This document shows, in pieces, positions 46,741-59,836 of a stretch of 64,000 bases of DNA. The stretch covers positions 1,454,001-1,518,000 of the forward strand of contig JARHVA010004091.1 of NCBI GenBank assembly GCA_037957365.1, given 5' to 3'. The number at the start of each line of letters is the position of its first letter. The first letter of the stretch is position 1. The notes below the pieces were generated by a model that was not told where the DNA came from, did not search any database, and saw only the letters and a program-made list of their open reading frames with translations. The position numbers and the translations under genes were made by a program. This DNA comes from Torreya grandis. Lineage: Eukaryota; Streptophyta; Pinopsida; Cupressales; Taxaceae.

Positions 46741-47309
46741 AATTTTAAAAATAAACAAAGTGAGTTTAAATAGGTTTTATATTATTATCTCACATGTTTT
46801 ATGGAAATATGGGAAGAAAATAATTTGTTATAGGTTTCTAAAATCAAGTGACAAGTCACAAAGATTATTTTAGAAAGTTAGATGATTCCTTCAAAATCCA
46901 AAATCAATTATTAGATGGAAAACACATATAATTTGAATGAAATGTTATCATTAAAATCACCACAAGAAAAGGTAAGGGTGACATAATTTATCTTAAGAGT
47001 GTTTATCATAATTTCATAGGATGTGGTGATGAAAGTAAGGCATGCAAATTTTATAATCCTACTAGCAAATCAATAATTATTTATAGGGATTGTAATTATT
47101 TGAAAATATTTGATATGTTTATTATGATCATGTACCTACATAAGTCATAATTTAATGGGGGAAGCCTCTTTAATTTTATTTTTATGGCTTATAAAATCTT
47201 ACATAGGTTTTAGTTCAATTCTAAATAAATATATCTCTTTATAAGAGACTAATCATCCATTTACATCAATGGCAATATAAACTAAGTGTTTATGGAATCC
47301 TCATCCATA
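46741..47309 (+). other. Degraded protease/integrase territory of the copia element
   Basis: AT-rich, readable only in short pieces (for example KGKGDIIYLKSVYHNF). No catalytic motif of protease or integrase could be confirmed. The spacing implies that much of integrase is deleted. Confidence 0.45.
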
Positions 47310-47778
47310 CAATCAAATTTTAGATAATAATTATGATATTATTATTAAAATTTATAAAAACTCTGAAGTTAACTTATGTGATGATGTTTATGATGAAAAT
47401 ATCATGTTTGTATTATCATTAGTGATTAGTGAACCTAGAAGTTATACATAATCTAGTAAAAAAAAGAATAGGTTGATGATAAAAAAGTATATATGGACTA
47501 AATTGATAGGAATGATACATAGAATTTAGTTCAACGTCAATTTAATAAATATATCATTGGTACAAAGTGGGTATATAATATCAAAATTAAAATTGATTGC
47601 ATAGTTGACAAGCTAAAAGCTAGACTAGTTATGAAGGGTTTACACAAACATATGGGGTTGACTATGAGGAAATATATGATCCTATGACACATCAAGATAC
47701 GATAAGAATAAATATTGTTGTTTTATTCAAAAAATATTTAAAATTCATCAAATAAATGTTAAATGCGCATTCTTTAAT
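47310..47778 (+). pseudogene. Ty1/copia reverse transcriptase, 5' part
   Basis: Frameshifted pieces match the copia N-terminal fingers: KWVYNIKIK-like residues (about 47570), LKARLVMKG (about 47610), and a final KCAFFN at the insertion point, where copia usually has VKxAFLNG. The TTAAT target duplication at 47774-47778 lies in the FFN codons. Confidence 0.8.
47774..47778. repeat. 5-bp target duplication TTAAT (left copy)
   Basis: Identical to 59837-59841. Between them lies an element beginning TGAAATAACC and ending TTATGACA. Confidence 0.92.
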
Positions 47779-49264
47779 TGAAATAACCCAAAAAAAATTT
47801 GAGTGTCTCTTTGTTTAGAGTAGAAGCAGAGTAGTGAATATAGTTCACTATGTGTAGTTGGGATTTTTATAATGCACCCATAACCAATAACCAGAATTAA
47901 ACATGTACAATTCCATTAATTAATATGATTAACTTTATAGAATTTTATGATGAAGATTATTTATCTAATAAATACATGTAGTTCAAGATGTATAGTCATG
48001 AAATCCATAACTATAAGCCCTAAACTAAATAGGAGAAAACGTCATCCCAATAAGATCAACTATATGTCATTACTCTACATAAGAGAATCACACTTATGTA
48101 AAATAGGTTATTGATTTAGGTATAATAAATTTTGCCTCATTCGAGATAATTAAAAAAAGCATTATGTATCGATCATTAAACTTTGTGAACATTATTAAAG
48201 GTGAAGATAATGATAATAAAAGTTTTTCAAAAAAAAATCGTACACTATCTCAATATTCAAGAAATTAGAACATGCAATATTGGATTTGAAAGCCAAGACT
48301 CATAATTCAAAAGGATCATTGCACCAATAGATTCAGATCTTAAATATAATTAAAAAAACCAAAATAAAGCATGTTTACATCAATCTTATAAGAATATATA
48401 AGTTTCCAAGGGTGTTCTTGCTCAATAAACTTTATATATATAATATATATGCAATGGTACTATCTTATATGGATCTTTATACCAAGATCTCATAAATTTA
48501 AGGGTCATTTCAACATATTTAAATTTTTACAATTAATGTTAGACACAAAATAGAATATGATTTAATAATAATTTTCATTTCAATAGATGTTATAGGAAGA
48601 TCAGTTAATTACTATAATATATTTCTATTTTAGCTAACAAAATATAGTCATAATAAAACTTGATTTTATTCTTTAATACTCAATTAAAAAATACTTCAGA
48701 TATGTGTTTTGAAGGTTAAACAAAAAATAAAACCCAAAAATCATTTTTGATAAAACTCTATAAGTTATGAGCAACAATTACATCAAATTTGGATTTATAA
48801 GAAAAATAAAATACTCTTTTACATTAAAATAAGTTGCTACAACAATAATATATAGGAAGAGTAACTATAAACATGTTATAGAAAATTATTTAATCATTGA
48901 AGCTAAGTAATACTAGTGTCAAACACATCATTCAGCCTCATAATGAAAGAGAAACCACCAAATAAACTGCACACTACCTTGGCCCATCCTATGAGTCCTT
49001 CAATCAATGACCCTTAATACCCCAAACATCAGCTGGGTGGTGGAGTCAGGAATTTAGGGTTTAGATGAAAGTGTGAGCAAGATATATATTTCTTTTTTGT
49101 TTGTCATCATTAAGCAATTTTAATCCATTATAGAACATCATCAAACATAATAACCTAAACATTATGTACCAACAAATCCAACAACACTACATCAAAACTC
49201 CACAAGTTGTTCTTTAAAAAAAAGGGGCATGTCAAACCTATCAAAAACCCAATCATAAAATAGA

Positions 49265-49275
49265 ACACACACACA

Positions 49276-49337
<62 letters not shown>
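49265..49337. repeat. (AC)n microsatellite
   Basis: About 36 AC units with one G interruption. The corresponding place in the other LTR (about 57645) has only AACACCCAGAC. Confidence 0.96.
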
Positions 49338-49341
<4 letters not shown>

Positions 49342-51049
49342 AAGAGTAATTAATAGGTTCAAACATATTTTAACCAAAATAATAATAATAAAAAAGGTAA
49401 AATAAGGTCAGCAATACCTTTACATCAATACTTAAAAATACACCCAAAATATATGTAAAATAAACCAAAATAAAACAATATAACTTGACTATCATATCAT
49501 ATTTTTATAGACTACAAAGAAAGACCAGGAAGGTCAAATAAAAATAGAAATAATAAAACTCATCATATGTAAAATAAATATAGAAAAAAATAAACACCCA
49601 CATAGCCATTAAATAATTATAACACTAAAAAAACCTCGGCATGTCATTTTTAAAGCAACACTTCGAGTCATGTAAAAAATGAGCAGCTGGGGTTTTAATA
49701 CCTTATCCATCAAGATATTTCAATAATAAATCTAATTAAGTCCCATATATAAGGTAAAAATTTTAATCCATAATTAGGTATGAAACCCCAATATTAAATT
49801 AATTTTAATCTAAAATAAAATGGTTTTATAACCTTTTAAATGGTTGGGGAGACTTACAAGTTCACGGAGAAGTCTCATGACTTCCTCTTGAACTAGTAAA
49901 TATTTTATAAAATAAATAAACTAGTATAAAGAATAGATCCAACCCTACATAGTCATGAAAGATGAACTCCAATAATAAATTAAAAAACATCACTAACTTG
50001 GCATATATCTATCCTAAGAAGAAGAAAACTAAAAATTTCTTTGGTTACCCTTTTCAAAAAATTATCTCTTGCCCAACTCCATCTTTCTTCTTTTTTTCCA
50101 CAACTTACCCTCTTTCCTTTTTCTCTACCTAGGCACAATTTTTTTCAATCCATTAAAACCTACTACGATGAATTTCATTTGACCATTGCTCTCCATGGCC
50201 ACCATTTCTCTCTATTTTTTTTTTCCCAAAAACTAATGCAACAAAATGTCATTATTCCAAAAAAATAATCTATTACCCTTTTTCTTTTTCTTTTTAGATG
50301 AAGAGTCAACCCCTAGGATCATAATTTGTTCTAGGCATTTAACTTTTTTTTTCCTTTATCTATTTGTTCAAAAATAGATATACTTTATTTTATTTTTTTA
50401 CTTGAACTATAAAGCTTGACCAAAATCTACAACCCCCTTTATGTCCATCATAGCCCAACCAAAATTTATTTAAGCATGGGTTACTTCTTACCATCAGAGT
50501 TATTAAATCAAGATCATTATGGAGTCCCAATCCATTACAATGTGTGGCATTAACTTGTTTAAGGTCTCTTGGTTATAAAAATAAGACTTTGATTACAAAA
50601 TTTAAATTGCATTAAGATCCATGGTGGGCAACAAGTTAGAAGGCCCGATATGATATTAAATTATTGAGCCCCTCAATAGCCAAAATTAAAAAAAATTGGT
50701 AGCTAAAAAAAAAATAGCGCATCACTAAGCCAACACATGAAAGACACCAATAAATAAAAATAAAAAATAAAAACTCAATAAAAACACAAAAATAGTCAAG
50801 TGGAATAAAAAAAGATGAAATATAAATTAAGATTATATAAATAAAATAAGATAAAAAGAGAAATATTAGTCATGCTACAACTAATCAAGGACTAGATGGC
50901 TCATTACTATTATATTTCTTATCTAGTGCTGATATTAGCTAGCTACTCACTACCTCCACCATTATTACCCCAACTACCAAAATCCACCACCAACCTATCT
51001 CATGTACCTATGAGTCCTACAACTACAAAAACATGGCATCAATAGTATC

Positions 51050-51054
<5 letters not shown>

Positions 51055-51093
<39 letters not shown>
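51055..51093. repeat. (TA)n microsatellite
   Basis: About 19 TA units; the equivalent place in the other LTR (about 59400) is not expanded. Confidence 0.95.
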
Positions 51094-51095
<2 letters not shown>

Positions 51096-51117
51096 TCACA
51101 ATATAAAACTATATTGA

Positions 51118-51395
51118 TGGCATCATTAATATATAAGATCAAAATATGTTACTACAAAATCAAAGTATGTTGTTATAGGATAACATCTAAATATGTTGTT
51201 TTAAGATCAAAGTATGTTGCTATAAGATAACATAAAAATATGTTGTTGCAGGATAAAAATATGTTGCTACAAGATAACATCCAAACATGTTGCTAAGGAC
51301 CAAAATATGTTGCCAAAGAATAACATCAAAAAATATTATTACAGGATCAAAATATGTTACTTCAAGATCAAAATATATTGTTGTAGGATAACATC
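51118..51395. repeat. ~20-bp minisatellite inside the LTR (left copy)
   Basis: Repeated ATCAAAATATGTTGCTACA and GGATAACATCAAAATATGTT units, about 12-14 copies with drift. Confidence 0.8.
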
Positions 51396-51494
51396 AATCA
51401 ACATCTATATGTAAGAATCAAATGATCAGTACGCAAAAATATGCTAACACATCTGATAATGTCCATAAGAAAAGTCAAGTAGAATATTATGACA

Positions 51495-51508
51495 TCCTCC
51501 ACTCTAAA
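51495..51508 (-). promoter_or_regulatory. Polypurine tract of the Tekay/Del-like element
   Basis: Minus strand TTTAGAGTGGAGGA directly before the LTR start TGTCATAAT. Confidence 0.75.
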
Positions 51509-52800
51509 TGAGGAGCCATCCCAATGATAAATCAAAATAGCCATGGATAGTGTTGCTTGAATAGATGTATATCTTCTTATGTATCACTTCTTTCACTCAA
51601 TGGATAACATTATAATTGGACTTATTAAATCTCTTTATTCCTTAGTTTAATGGTTGTGATGACTTAGGATTTTCACTATATCCAGCTACATCTTTTTCTC
51701 TTCTGTAACTTATACATTTTTCTAATCTAAAACATAAGATGAATCAGGTACATAATTTCTTATTAATATAATATGAAATACATCATGGATTCTAGATAGA
51801 GAAGGTGGTAAAGCTAGTTGATAAGAAATAAGGCTAATTTTATCCACAATGTCAAAGGGTCTAACGAAATGTGGAGCTAACTTAGAGGTTTTTTCAAACT
51901 TAATTAAACTTTTTTACAGTATTACTCCTAAAAATATATTATCACCAACAATAAACTCACGTGGTGTTCTCTTTTAATCTACATATCTCTTTTCCTTATC
52001 AGAAGCAACTTAAAAATTTTAGCATATTATAACCATTTATTTATCATATTCTTACAAAATTTCAAGCTCAACAATAGCTCTATTGTCCAAACCATCCCAA
52101 CAAAGTGGTGTTCAACATTTCCATCCATACAAGGTTTCAAAAGGAGCCATTTTTATAACTAAATGGCATGAGTTGTTGTAGGAAAACTCAACTAAATGGA
52201 GTCAGTCCTCCCACTTAGACTATTCATCCATAACATACATACGCAGTATGTCCTCAACTAATTGATTTAATTGCTCAATTTCACCATCTATTTTAGGATG
52301 ATATGATGAACTAAAATTTAGTTGAGTGCCAAAAGCTGCAATCAAATTTTGTCAAATCCTTGAAGTGAATAATTTATCTTGATATAAAATAATTAATTCT
52401 AGTACACCATGCATTCATACCACCTCTTTATTTAACTGCTCTACAAATATAGAAACATCATATGTTAAGTTGCCTACTATGAAATGATCAACTTTATTTT
52501 CTTTATCAATCATCATTAAAATGGTGTCATGCCTACTACAAAATTTAGGCATCCCTACAATAAATCAATAAAATTAATACCCATTTATCTTTAAGTACAT
52601 CATGTGGGTATAAAAAAATTCCTAGGTGGAAATTCTTAGTCTTCACACATTAACACTCTAAGCATTTTGCCACAAAATTAACAACATCTAGCCTTAACCT
52701 ACCTCTTTAGTTCATATGTCATCTTCATGACATCAAGATGTGTAAAATAAGGTGTTGTATGCACTTAATTTGACATAAAATTACACAAACTACTTTTTTT
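51509..52800 (-). pseudogene. Gypsy integrase (decayed)
   Basis: Minus-strand pieces include a zinc-binding block (HLDVMKMTYELKR near 52740, then DVVNFVAKCLEC near 52680) and a catalytic-core end SSYHPKIDGEIEQLNQLVED at about 52310-52245, retaining the Glu in the usual DGQTERVNQ context. This is followed by KWEDWLHLVEFSYNNS. The first Asp region (about 52550) is poorly readable. The C-terminal region towards 51509 is too degraded to show a chromodomain. Stops and frameshifts throughout. Confidence 0.75.
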
Positions 52801-53560
52801 TAATTATAAATTTTTTACCTTTATGTCTTATAAGGCCATCTAATTTAGTATAAAAATAAATAAATGCTTTTGCTACAAGATTAACAACCAATTCTTTACT
52901 TATTTTATTATAATATTCATCTTTTTATTATTGTTTTAATATAGTAGTTTTGAAACTTCTTACAATACTGATAAGGTAACAAGGTAGACATGCCTACTAA
53001 GTGCATCATCCACTCTATTTTCCTTTCTTTTCACATATGATATGTCCATGTTAAAATTTTTAATAAATTCTAGCCACCTACATTGGTGGGAATTTAAATC
53101 ATCTTATGAGAATAAATGTTCTAAACTTAGATGATTTGATTTCACCTTAAAAGGTTTTCCTAGTAGGAAATATTTATATTGTTTAAGTGTGTGCACTATG
53201 AAAGTAAGTTCTAAGTCATGCATATGATAGTTCTTTTTGGCTTCCTTCAACTTGCATGACTCATACCATCTTGGGTTAATATGCCACCAAAACCTTCTTT
53301 ATAGGCATCATCCCACACTTCAAAGTTTCTATTAGGGTTAGGTATGATCAAAATAGGTATTGTAGTCAATAATTCCTAAATCTTATTAAATACTTATTCA
53401 CATTAAGATGTCCACACAAATTTCTTTCCTTTTCATTATAGGGATATAATGGGGTTGGCTATATGGGATAAATTTTTAATAAATCATCTATAGTACTTAA
53501 CCAAGCTCATAAAACTAAATACTTCATACACATTATAAGGAGTAGGATACTCTTGAATAG
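52801..53560 (-). pseudogene. Gypsy RNase H (decayed)
   Basis: Readable C-terminal blocks on the minus strand are NHLSLEHLFS, then SHQCRWLEFIKNFNMDISYVKRKEN near 53050-53110 and VDDALSRHVYL, matching the QxRWLEFL...YxPGKENxVADALSR signature. N-terminal parts are frameshifted. Confidence 0.72.
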
Positions 53561-54200
53561 CTTGAATTTTGATTGGGTCTATTACAATATCTTCCTTAGA
53601 GATTACATGCCCTAAATAATGAACTTTAGATTAAGAGAAAGAACATTTAGACAATTTTCCATATAGTTTGTGTTGTCTCAGTATTTGTAGAACTAACCTT
53701 AAGTGTTGATCATGCTCATCTACATTCTTGGAATAGACAAGAATATCATCAAGGAATACTAGAATAAATTTATCTAAAAAATCTCTAAACACATTCTTCA
53801 TAAGATTCATGAATGTAGCTGGTGTGTTTGTTAGGCCAAAAGGTAAAATAATAAACTCATAATGACCACATCTAGTTTGGAAGGTAGTTTTATGAATGTC
53901 TTCCTCTTTGATTCTTAGTTGATGATACCCAAATTTTAGATGAATTTTTGAAAATACTACCACACCCTTCATTTTATTGAATAAATCATCAACCAAGATA
54001 GTGAATATTTATTTTTGATTATTATCTTATTGAGAATTTGGTAATCAATTCACAACCTTAAAGTACCATCTTTCTTCTTATAATTGGATGTTTAATTCTT
54101 GTAAATCTATCAAATTCATCCTATAAGAAGCTTTTGATGTAGGTTCATCCCCTGGAATAAGATCAATGGAGAAGTCAAACTCATGTTTAAAGGGTAAGCC
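53561..54200 (-). pseudogene. Gypsy reverse transcriptase (decayed, active-site motif intact)
   Basis: Minus frame 53996-53631 (121 codons) reads [26 protein letters not shown], then [24 protein letters not shown] and [14 protein letters not shown]. The FLDD motif keeps both catalytic Asp residues. The Asp of the usual FSKIDL is changed to His. Upstream residues around 54000-54120 continue in other frames. Downstream it runs into RNase H after a stop at 53631. Confidence 0.88.
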
Positions 54201-54800
54201 AAGAAAAAATTTAGAAAAAAATTTACAAATTTTTTTATAATAGGAAAATCTTGGCATATTTTCTCTTTTTCATGAGTTATTTTCTGCAATTAGACTGCAT
54301 AAACCTTAAAACCTTTTCTTATAGCCTTCTTCAATTAAAAGGTTGAAAGTAACTTTTTTGGTTTACACCATTGCAAGCCTTGAATTTTTATGAGTTTTTC
54401 ATGTTCATCAATGCATTACATTTTTTTCCTAGAATAATCAAGGGTTGCATGGTGTTGCTACAACCAATCCATGCCCAATATCACATCATAAGACCTTAAA
54501 AGGGTCAAAAATAGGTTCACCTTCATTATAAAAAAACCAAGATAAAGTTTAATTTTCTTCAAAAAATCTTGGATAGGCACCCTTTTATCAGTACCGAAGT
54601 CAACTTCTCAACCTTATTTTAAATGAATAGGTTTTTACCTATAATAATTTACTACAATAGGTGTAATAAATCAATATGTTATACCATAATCAATTAAAAT
54701 AGTCATAAAATATCTAGATAAAATACTCTTATCTCAATATGGGTGGCTTAAAAATAAACCTTGTGGTCTTTTACTGCTGCATACACTCGATTCTTAACTG
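54201..54800 (-). pseudogene. Gypsy protease (decayed)
   Basis: The clearest part is RSYDVILGMDWL followed by a stop and QHHA at about 54500-54440, the conserved protease/linker block of gypsy elements. The D-S/T-G motif upstream (about 54680) is not clearly preserved. Confidence 0.7.
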
Positions 54801-56039
54801 GTTGTCCATATTTTAGTTTTGGGTAGTCCTTGTGGTAGTGATTATCACTGCACTCGCAACACATTATTATTCTATATGGGGCTACAAGAATAGTATTAAT
54901 GCCTTTGGCTATCCCATGTTAGATATTTTGATATTTTTCCTTCTTGAAAGACCATAATTTTGTGGTATTTATAGGTTTAAAACATTTATGCTACCCTTGA
55001 AACTATCTGTAATCCTTTATTATTCCCTTAGAATTTATGGTTCTGATCTAATCTTTTAAAGTTTTTAAGTATAAAAGATACATTTTTGCTTTTAGCTTGC
55101 TACCTATTTAATTAAATTTTTGTCTCGCTTTTTGACAAGAATTTCCTTTCTTTTTGCTCTATTGGGAGATTCTATAGCAATTACCAACGTCTCGAGATTG
55201 ATCGTGTTGACATCATGCATCAATACTTCTTGTAGGTCTAATTTAAATTTTGTCACTTTTGTCTCTTCATCATGCATGTACTTAACATGATGTAGCATAT
55301 TTACGAACTTATTTTCATATTCTAAAACAATCATATTTTCCTATTTTAATAGCTAAAAATCTATTATTTTCTTCTATTTATAATTTTTATCTAAATATCT
55401 ATTCAAAAATTGATTTCTGAAAGTGGACCAGGTAAAGGTCATAGGTTGGTACCCTTCTAAATCACACAGGTGGTTCCACCATAGGGTAGCAAGCCCATTC
55501 AGCTAATAAAATGCCACTCTAACCTTCACATTTGAAAATATGTTATGCACATTAAAATATTTTTGTAGTTTTACAAGTCATACATTAGCCTCATCTCTAG
55601 ATTCCTAACCTATGAATATAAGTGGTGGAATATTCATCAGTTCTTTTATGATAGGATATACCACTCTCAATGGTACTTCTTAAAGTGATTTCTCCTCAAT
55701 AGGTTATATTTTAATATGGAAATGTTCTTCAGGAGGACTATCCTCAATATTTTTCAACCTGAGTTCTTGATTATCTATCTTGCCTTCAATGGAATTCAGT
55801 ACTATTAAAATCCTATTTAATAATTTTATATGTTTGTCAGAGGTATTTTTACCAATTTCATTCATATTTGATGCCTCGTGGATATTTTTAACATTGTTTA
55901 TAAGAGGTTCATCTCTATTTTAATTCTAGTTTTGGACTCTATAGCCTCTACCTTTGCCCCTACCTCTACCTCTTAGGACTGGCCTACCCTCACCTTGGCC
56001 ATCAACACCCAGATTACCACCAAATATGGTCCTAACCAT
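54801..56039 (-). pseudogene. Gypsy gag with zinc knuckle (decayed)
   Basis: ATG at 56039 opens a Gly/Arg-rich N-terminus (LRGRGRGKGRGYR). The capsid region near 55500-55420 reads LNGLATLWWNHLCDLEGYQP and FRNQFLNRYLDKNY. A clean 76-codon stretch at 55334-55104 continues with YENKFVNMLHHVKYMHDEETKVTKFKLDL. A knuckle CCECSDNHYHKDYP at about 54870-54830 is of C-x2-C-x3-H-x4-C type, with the last Cys changed to Tyr. In-frame stops are numerous. Confidence 0.82.
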
Positions 56040-56142
56040 TATCTTGGTAAGTCATAGAATAGATTTTAGACATGTCATTTTAAAAATCATAATTTTTTCC
56101 ATGTTTTTAAGAGCTATAATAGACTTGCTAGTTCAAGCACAA

Positions 56143-56154
56143 GATCTGATACCA
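56143..56154 (-). promoter_or_regulatory. Primer binding site of the Tekay/Del-like element
   Basis: Minus strand TGGTATCAGATC, one base off the initiator tRNA-Met complement, two bases from the LTR at 56157. Confidence 0.88.
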
Positions 56155-57739
56155 AGTGAAACAACCCCAAAAAAATATGAGTGTCTCTTCATTTAGAGTA
56201 TAAGTAGAGTTATGAATATAGTTCAATATGTACAATTGAGTTTTTTATAATACACCCAACGACCCATAGTCTGAGTTACACATGTACAATTCCTTTAATT
56301 AGTGTTATTACCCCTATAGGATTCTATGTGGAAGATTTTTTTTCTAATAAATACATGTAGTTCAAGGTGTATAGTTATGAAATCCATAACTATAAGCCCT
56401 AAACTAAGTAGGAGTAGACATCATCCCAATAGGACCATTTAGATGTCATTATCTTATGTAAGAGACTCACACTTATGTAAAATAGGTTATCGACTTAGGT
56501 ACAATAATTCTTGCCTCATTTAGGGTATTTAAAAAAGCATTATGCATTAGTCAATAAACCATGTGAACACTATTAAATTTGAAGATAATGATAATAAAGG
56601 TTTTTAAATTTTTCTTCATACACTATTTCAATATTCAAGAAATCAGAACATGCAATATTACATTTGAAAGATAAGATTCATAATGCAAAAGAATCATTAC
56701 ATCAATAGATTCAGGTCTTAAACATAATTAAAATAACCAAGATAAAGTCTACTTACATCAATATTATAATAATATATAAGCTTCCAAGGATGTCCTTGCT
56801 CAATAAACTCTATACATATAAGATATATGCAATGATACTTTTTTATATGGACCTTTATACAAAGATCTCATAAATTTAAGGACCATTTCACCATATTTAA
56901 ATTTTTACACTTAATGCTAGACACAAATTAAAATATGATTTAATAACAATTTACATTCCAAATGGATGTTGCACGAAGAGCAGTTAATTAATGCAAGATA
57001 TTTCTCTTTTAGCTAACAAAATACAATCATAATAAAACTCAATTTTATTCCTTAATATTTAATAAAAAAAATTAGATATGCATTTTGAAGGCTAAACAAA
57101 GGATAATAAAACCCATAAATTATTTTTTATAAAACTTTATGAGTTATGAGTAATAATTACATCAAATTTAGCTTTATACAAAAAAATAGTATATTATTTT
57201 ACATTGAAAGAAGTTGCTACAAAAATAATACATAAAAAGAGTAGTTATAAACATGTTATATAAAATCATTTAATCACTGAAGCTAAGTAATACTAGTTCC
57301 AAACATATCATATATTTTCATAATGAAAGAGCACCCACCAAATAATCCAAAGACCAGTGTAACCCATCTTATGAGCCCCTTAATCGATGGCCCTCACCAT
57401 CCCAACCATCAGCTGGGTGGTGGAGTCAGTCATTCAAGCTTTGGATGAAGGTGTAATCAAGATATATATTTCTTTTTTTTCCATTATTAATTAATTTTTA
57501 GTTATTATAGAACATCATCAAACATAATAACCTCAACATTATGTACCAACAAAGGCAACAACACTATAGTAAAACTCCACAAATTGATATTTAAAAAAAA
57601 ATTGGTTTGTCAAACCTATTTAGCACCCAATCATAAAATATAACACCCAGACTTTTAACCCAATCAAGAAAAATTCAAGAGATAAAATAAGAGAAGCAAT
57701 ACCTTTACATCAATACTTAAATATATAGGTAAAATAAAC

Positions 57740-57742
<3 letters not shown>

Positions 57743-57815
<73 letters not shown>
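57743..57815. repeat. (TA)n microsatellite
   Basis: About 36 TA units; absent from the corresponding site in the other LTR (about 49455-49480). Confidence 0.96.
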
Positions 57816-57816
<1 letters not shown>

Positions 57817-59459
57817 CTTGACTATCATGCCATATTTTTATAGACTATCAAGAAAGACTAGCAAGTTCAAATAAAAATAGAAATAATAAAACTCATTAGT
57901 TGTAAAATAAATACAACAAAAGAAAAACACCCACATAGTCATTAAATAATTATAACATAATAAAGAAAACCCTCAACATGTCATTTTTAAGGCAACACTT
58001 ATAGTAGTGTAAGAAATGAGAATCTAGAGTTTTAATACTTTATCTACCAAGGCATTTCAATAATAAATATGATTTTAAAACCTCGTATACAAGGTAAAAA
58101 ATTTAATCCATAACTAGGTATGAAACCCCAATACTAAATTGATTTTAGTCCAAAACAAAATAGTTTTGTAACCTTTTAACTGGTTAAGGAGACTTATAGG
58201 TTCATGGGGAAGTCTCATGACTTCCTCTTGAACTAGTAAGCATTTTATAAAATACATAAACCAATAAAAATAATAGATCCAACCCTGCATAGTCATGGAA
58301 GACAAACTCTAGTAATAAATTAAAGAAACATCACTTGGCATAGATTTGTCCTAAATAAAAGAAAACTAAAATTTTCCTTGGTTACCCTTTTCAAAAAATA
58401 GCTCTTGCCTAGCTTCATCTTTTTATCCGACGGCTTGCCCTCTTTCCTTTTTCTTTACCCAAGTATGAATTTTTTCAAGCCATTAAAACATTCTAAGAAT
58501 AATTTTGAGCCACCATTACTCTTCATGGCCATCATTTATCTCTAGGGTTTTTCCCTAAAAACTAACGTAGCAAAATGACATTCTCCAAAGAAAATAATTG
58601 ATTACCTTTTTTCTTTTTCTTTTTGGGTAAAGAGTCAACCCCTAGGATCATAATTTGCCTCAGGCATTTAACTTTTATTTTTTTGGATTTCTTTTATCTA
58701 TTTATTTAAAAATAGATATACTTTATTTATTTTTATTTTTTATTTTACTTTAACTATAAATGTTAACCAAAGTCCACAACCCCCTTTATGACCGTCATGG
58801 CCTAACCAAAATTTATTTAAGCATAGGTCACTTCTTTCCCATAGAGTTATTAAATCAATGCCATTATGGAGTCACAATCTATTATAATTTGTGACATTAA
58901 CCTGTTCGAGGCTTCTTGATAATAAAACTAAGATAAAAGACTTTGATTAAACAATTTCAATTACAATAAGATCCATGGTGGGTAATGAGTTAGTATAACT
59001 AATATAATATTAAAGTATTGATCTCCTTAATGATCAAAATAAATAAATTGATGGTTGAAAAAAAATAGCACATCACTAAGCCAACACATGGAAGATACCC
59101 ATCAAAGAAAATAAAAAATAAAAATAAAAACTAAATGCAGACACAACAATAGTCAAGTGAAATTAAAAAAATATGAAATATCAATCAAGATTAAATAAAT
59201 AAAATAATAGTCAACTGCTCAATGACTAGATGGCTCCTTATCGTTATATTTTTAATATAGTATTGATGTTATATAACTGCTCACTACCTTCACCATTATT
59301 ACATCAACTATCAAAATCCACTGTCAGTCTAGCTCATGTAGTTGTGAGCCCTACAGCCACCAAAACATGACATCACCAATATCTACTCTACATGAAAAAC
59401 ATATATACATGTAAATCTAAACTAAATAATTATCACAATATAAGACTATATTAATGACA

Positions 59460-59735
59460 TCATTAATATGTAATATCAAAGTATATTACTATAGAATCAA
59501 AGTATGTTGTTATAGGATAACATCAAAATATATTATTTCAAGATCAAAGTATGTTGCCAAAAGATAACATCAAAATATGTCACTTTAGGATCAAAATATG
59601 TTGCTATATGATAACATCAAAATATGTTACTGTAGAATCAAAATATGTTGCTACAGGATAACACCAAAATATATTATTGTAGGATCAAAATATGTTGTTG
59701 TACGATCAAAATATGTTGTTGCAAGATAACATGAA
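59460..59735. repeat. ~20-bp minisatellite inside the LTR (right copy)
   Basis: Same ATCAAAATATGTTGCTATA/GGATAACATCAAAATATGTT units as at 51118-51395, so the array pre-dates insertion. Confidence 0.8.
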
Positions 59736-59836
59736 TCAACATCTATATGCAAGTATCAAATGATCAATAGTTTAAAATATGCTAACACATCTAATAATGT
59801 CCATTAAAAAAAGGAGTCAAGTAACAGATTATGACA

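Larger units (their letters stand above)
47779..51494 (-). repeat. 3' LTR of the nested Tekay/Del-like element (3716 bp)
   Basis: Aligns with 56157-59836 along its whole length. It has its own (AC)n tract (49265-49337) and (TA)n tract (51055-51093), neither expanded in the other LTR, and a minisatellite at about 51118-51395. Confidence 0.92.
47779..59836 (-). mobile_element. Ty3/gypsy element with 3.7-kb LTRs (Tekay/Del-like chromovirus), nested in copia
   Basis: TG...CA ends, a perfect TTAAT target duplication, and LTRs 47779-51494 (3') and 56157-59836 (5'). The primer site TGGTATCAGATC is beside the right LTR and the purine tract beside the left one, so the element is on the minus strand. 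The ~4.66-kb interior contains gag, zinc knuckle, protease, reverse transcriptase, RNase H and integrase in standard gypsy order, all with stops. Very long LTRs and the gag/RT type suggest the Tekay/Del lineage; a chromodomain was not confirmed. Confidence 0.9.
56157..59836 (-). repeat. 5' LTR of the nested Tekay/Del-like element (3680 bp)
   Basis: Full-length partner of 47779-51494, with a private (TA)n expansion at 57743-57815 and the shared minisatellite at about 59460-59735. No ORF supported inside. Confidence 0.92.

Noticed and set aside
49192..49377. Cys-Val repeat peptide on the minus strand.
   Set aside because: Translation of the (AC)n microsatellite.
55954..56196. Plus-strand 80-codon ORF.
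   Set aside because: Shadow of the Gly/Arg-rich gag N-terminus on the minus strand.
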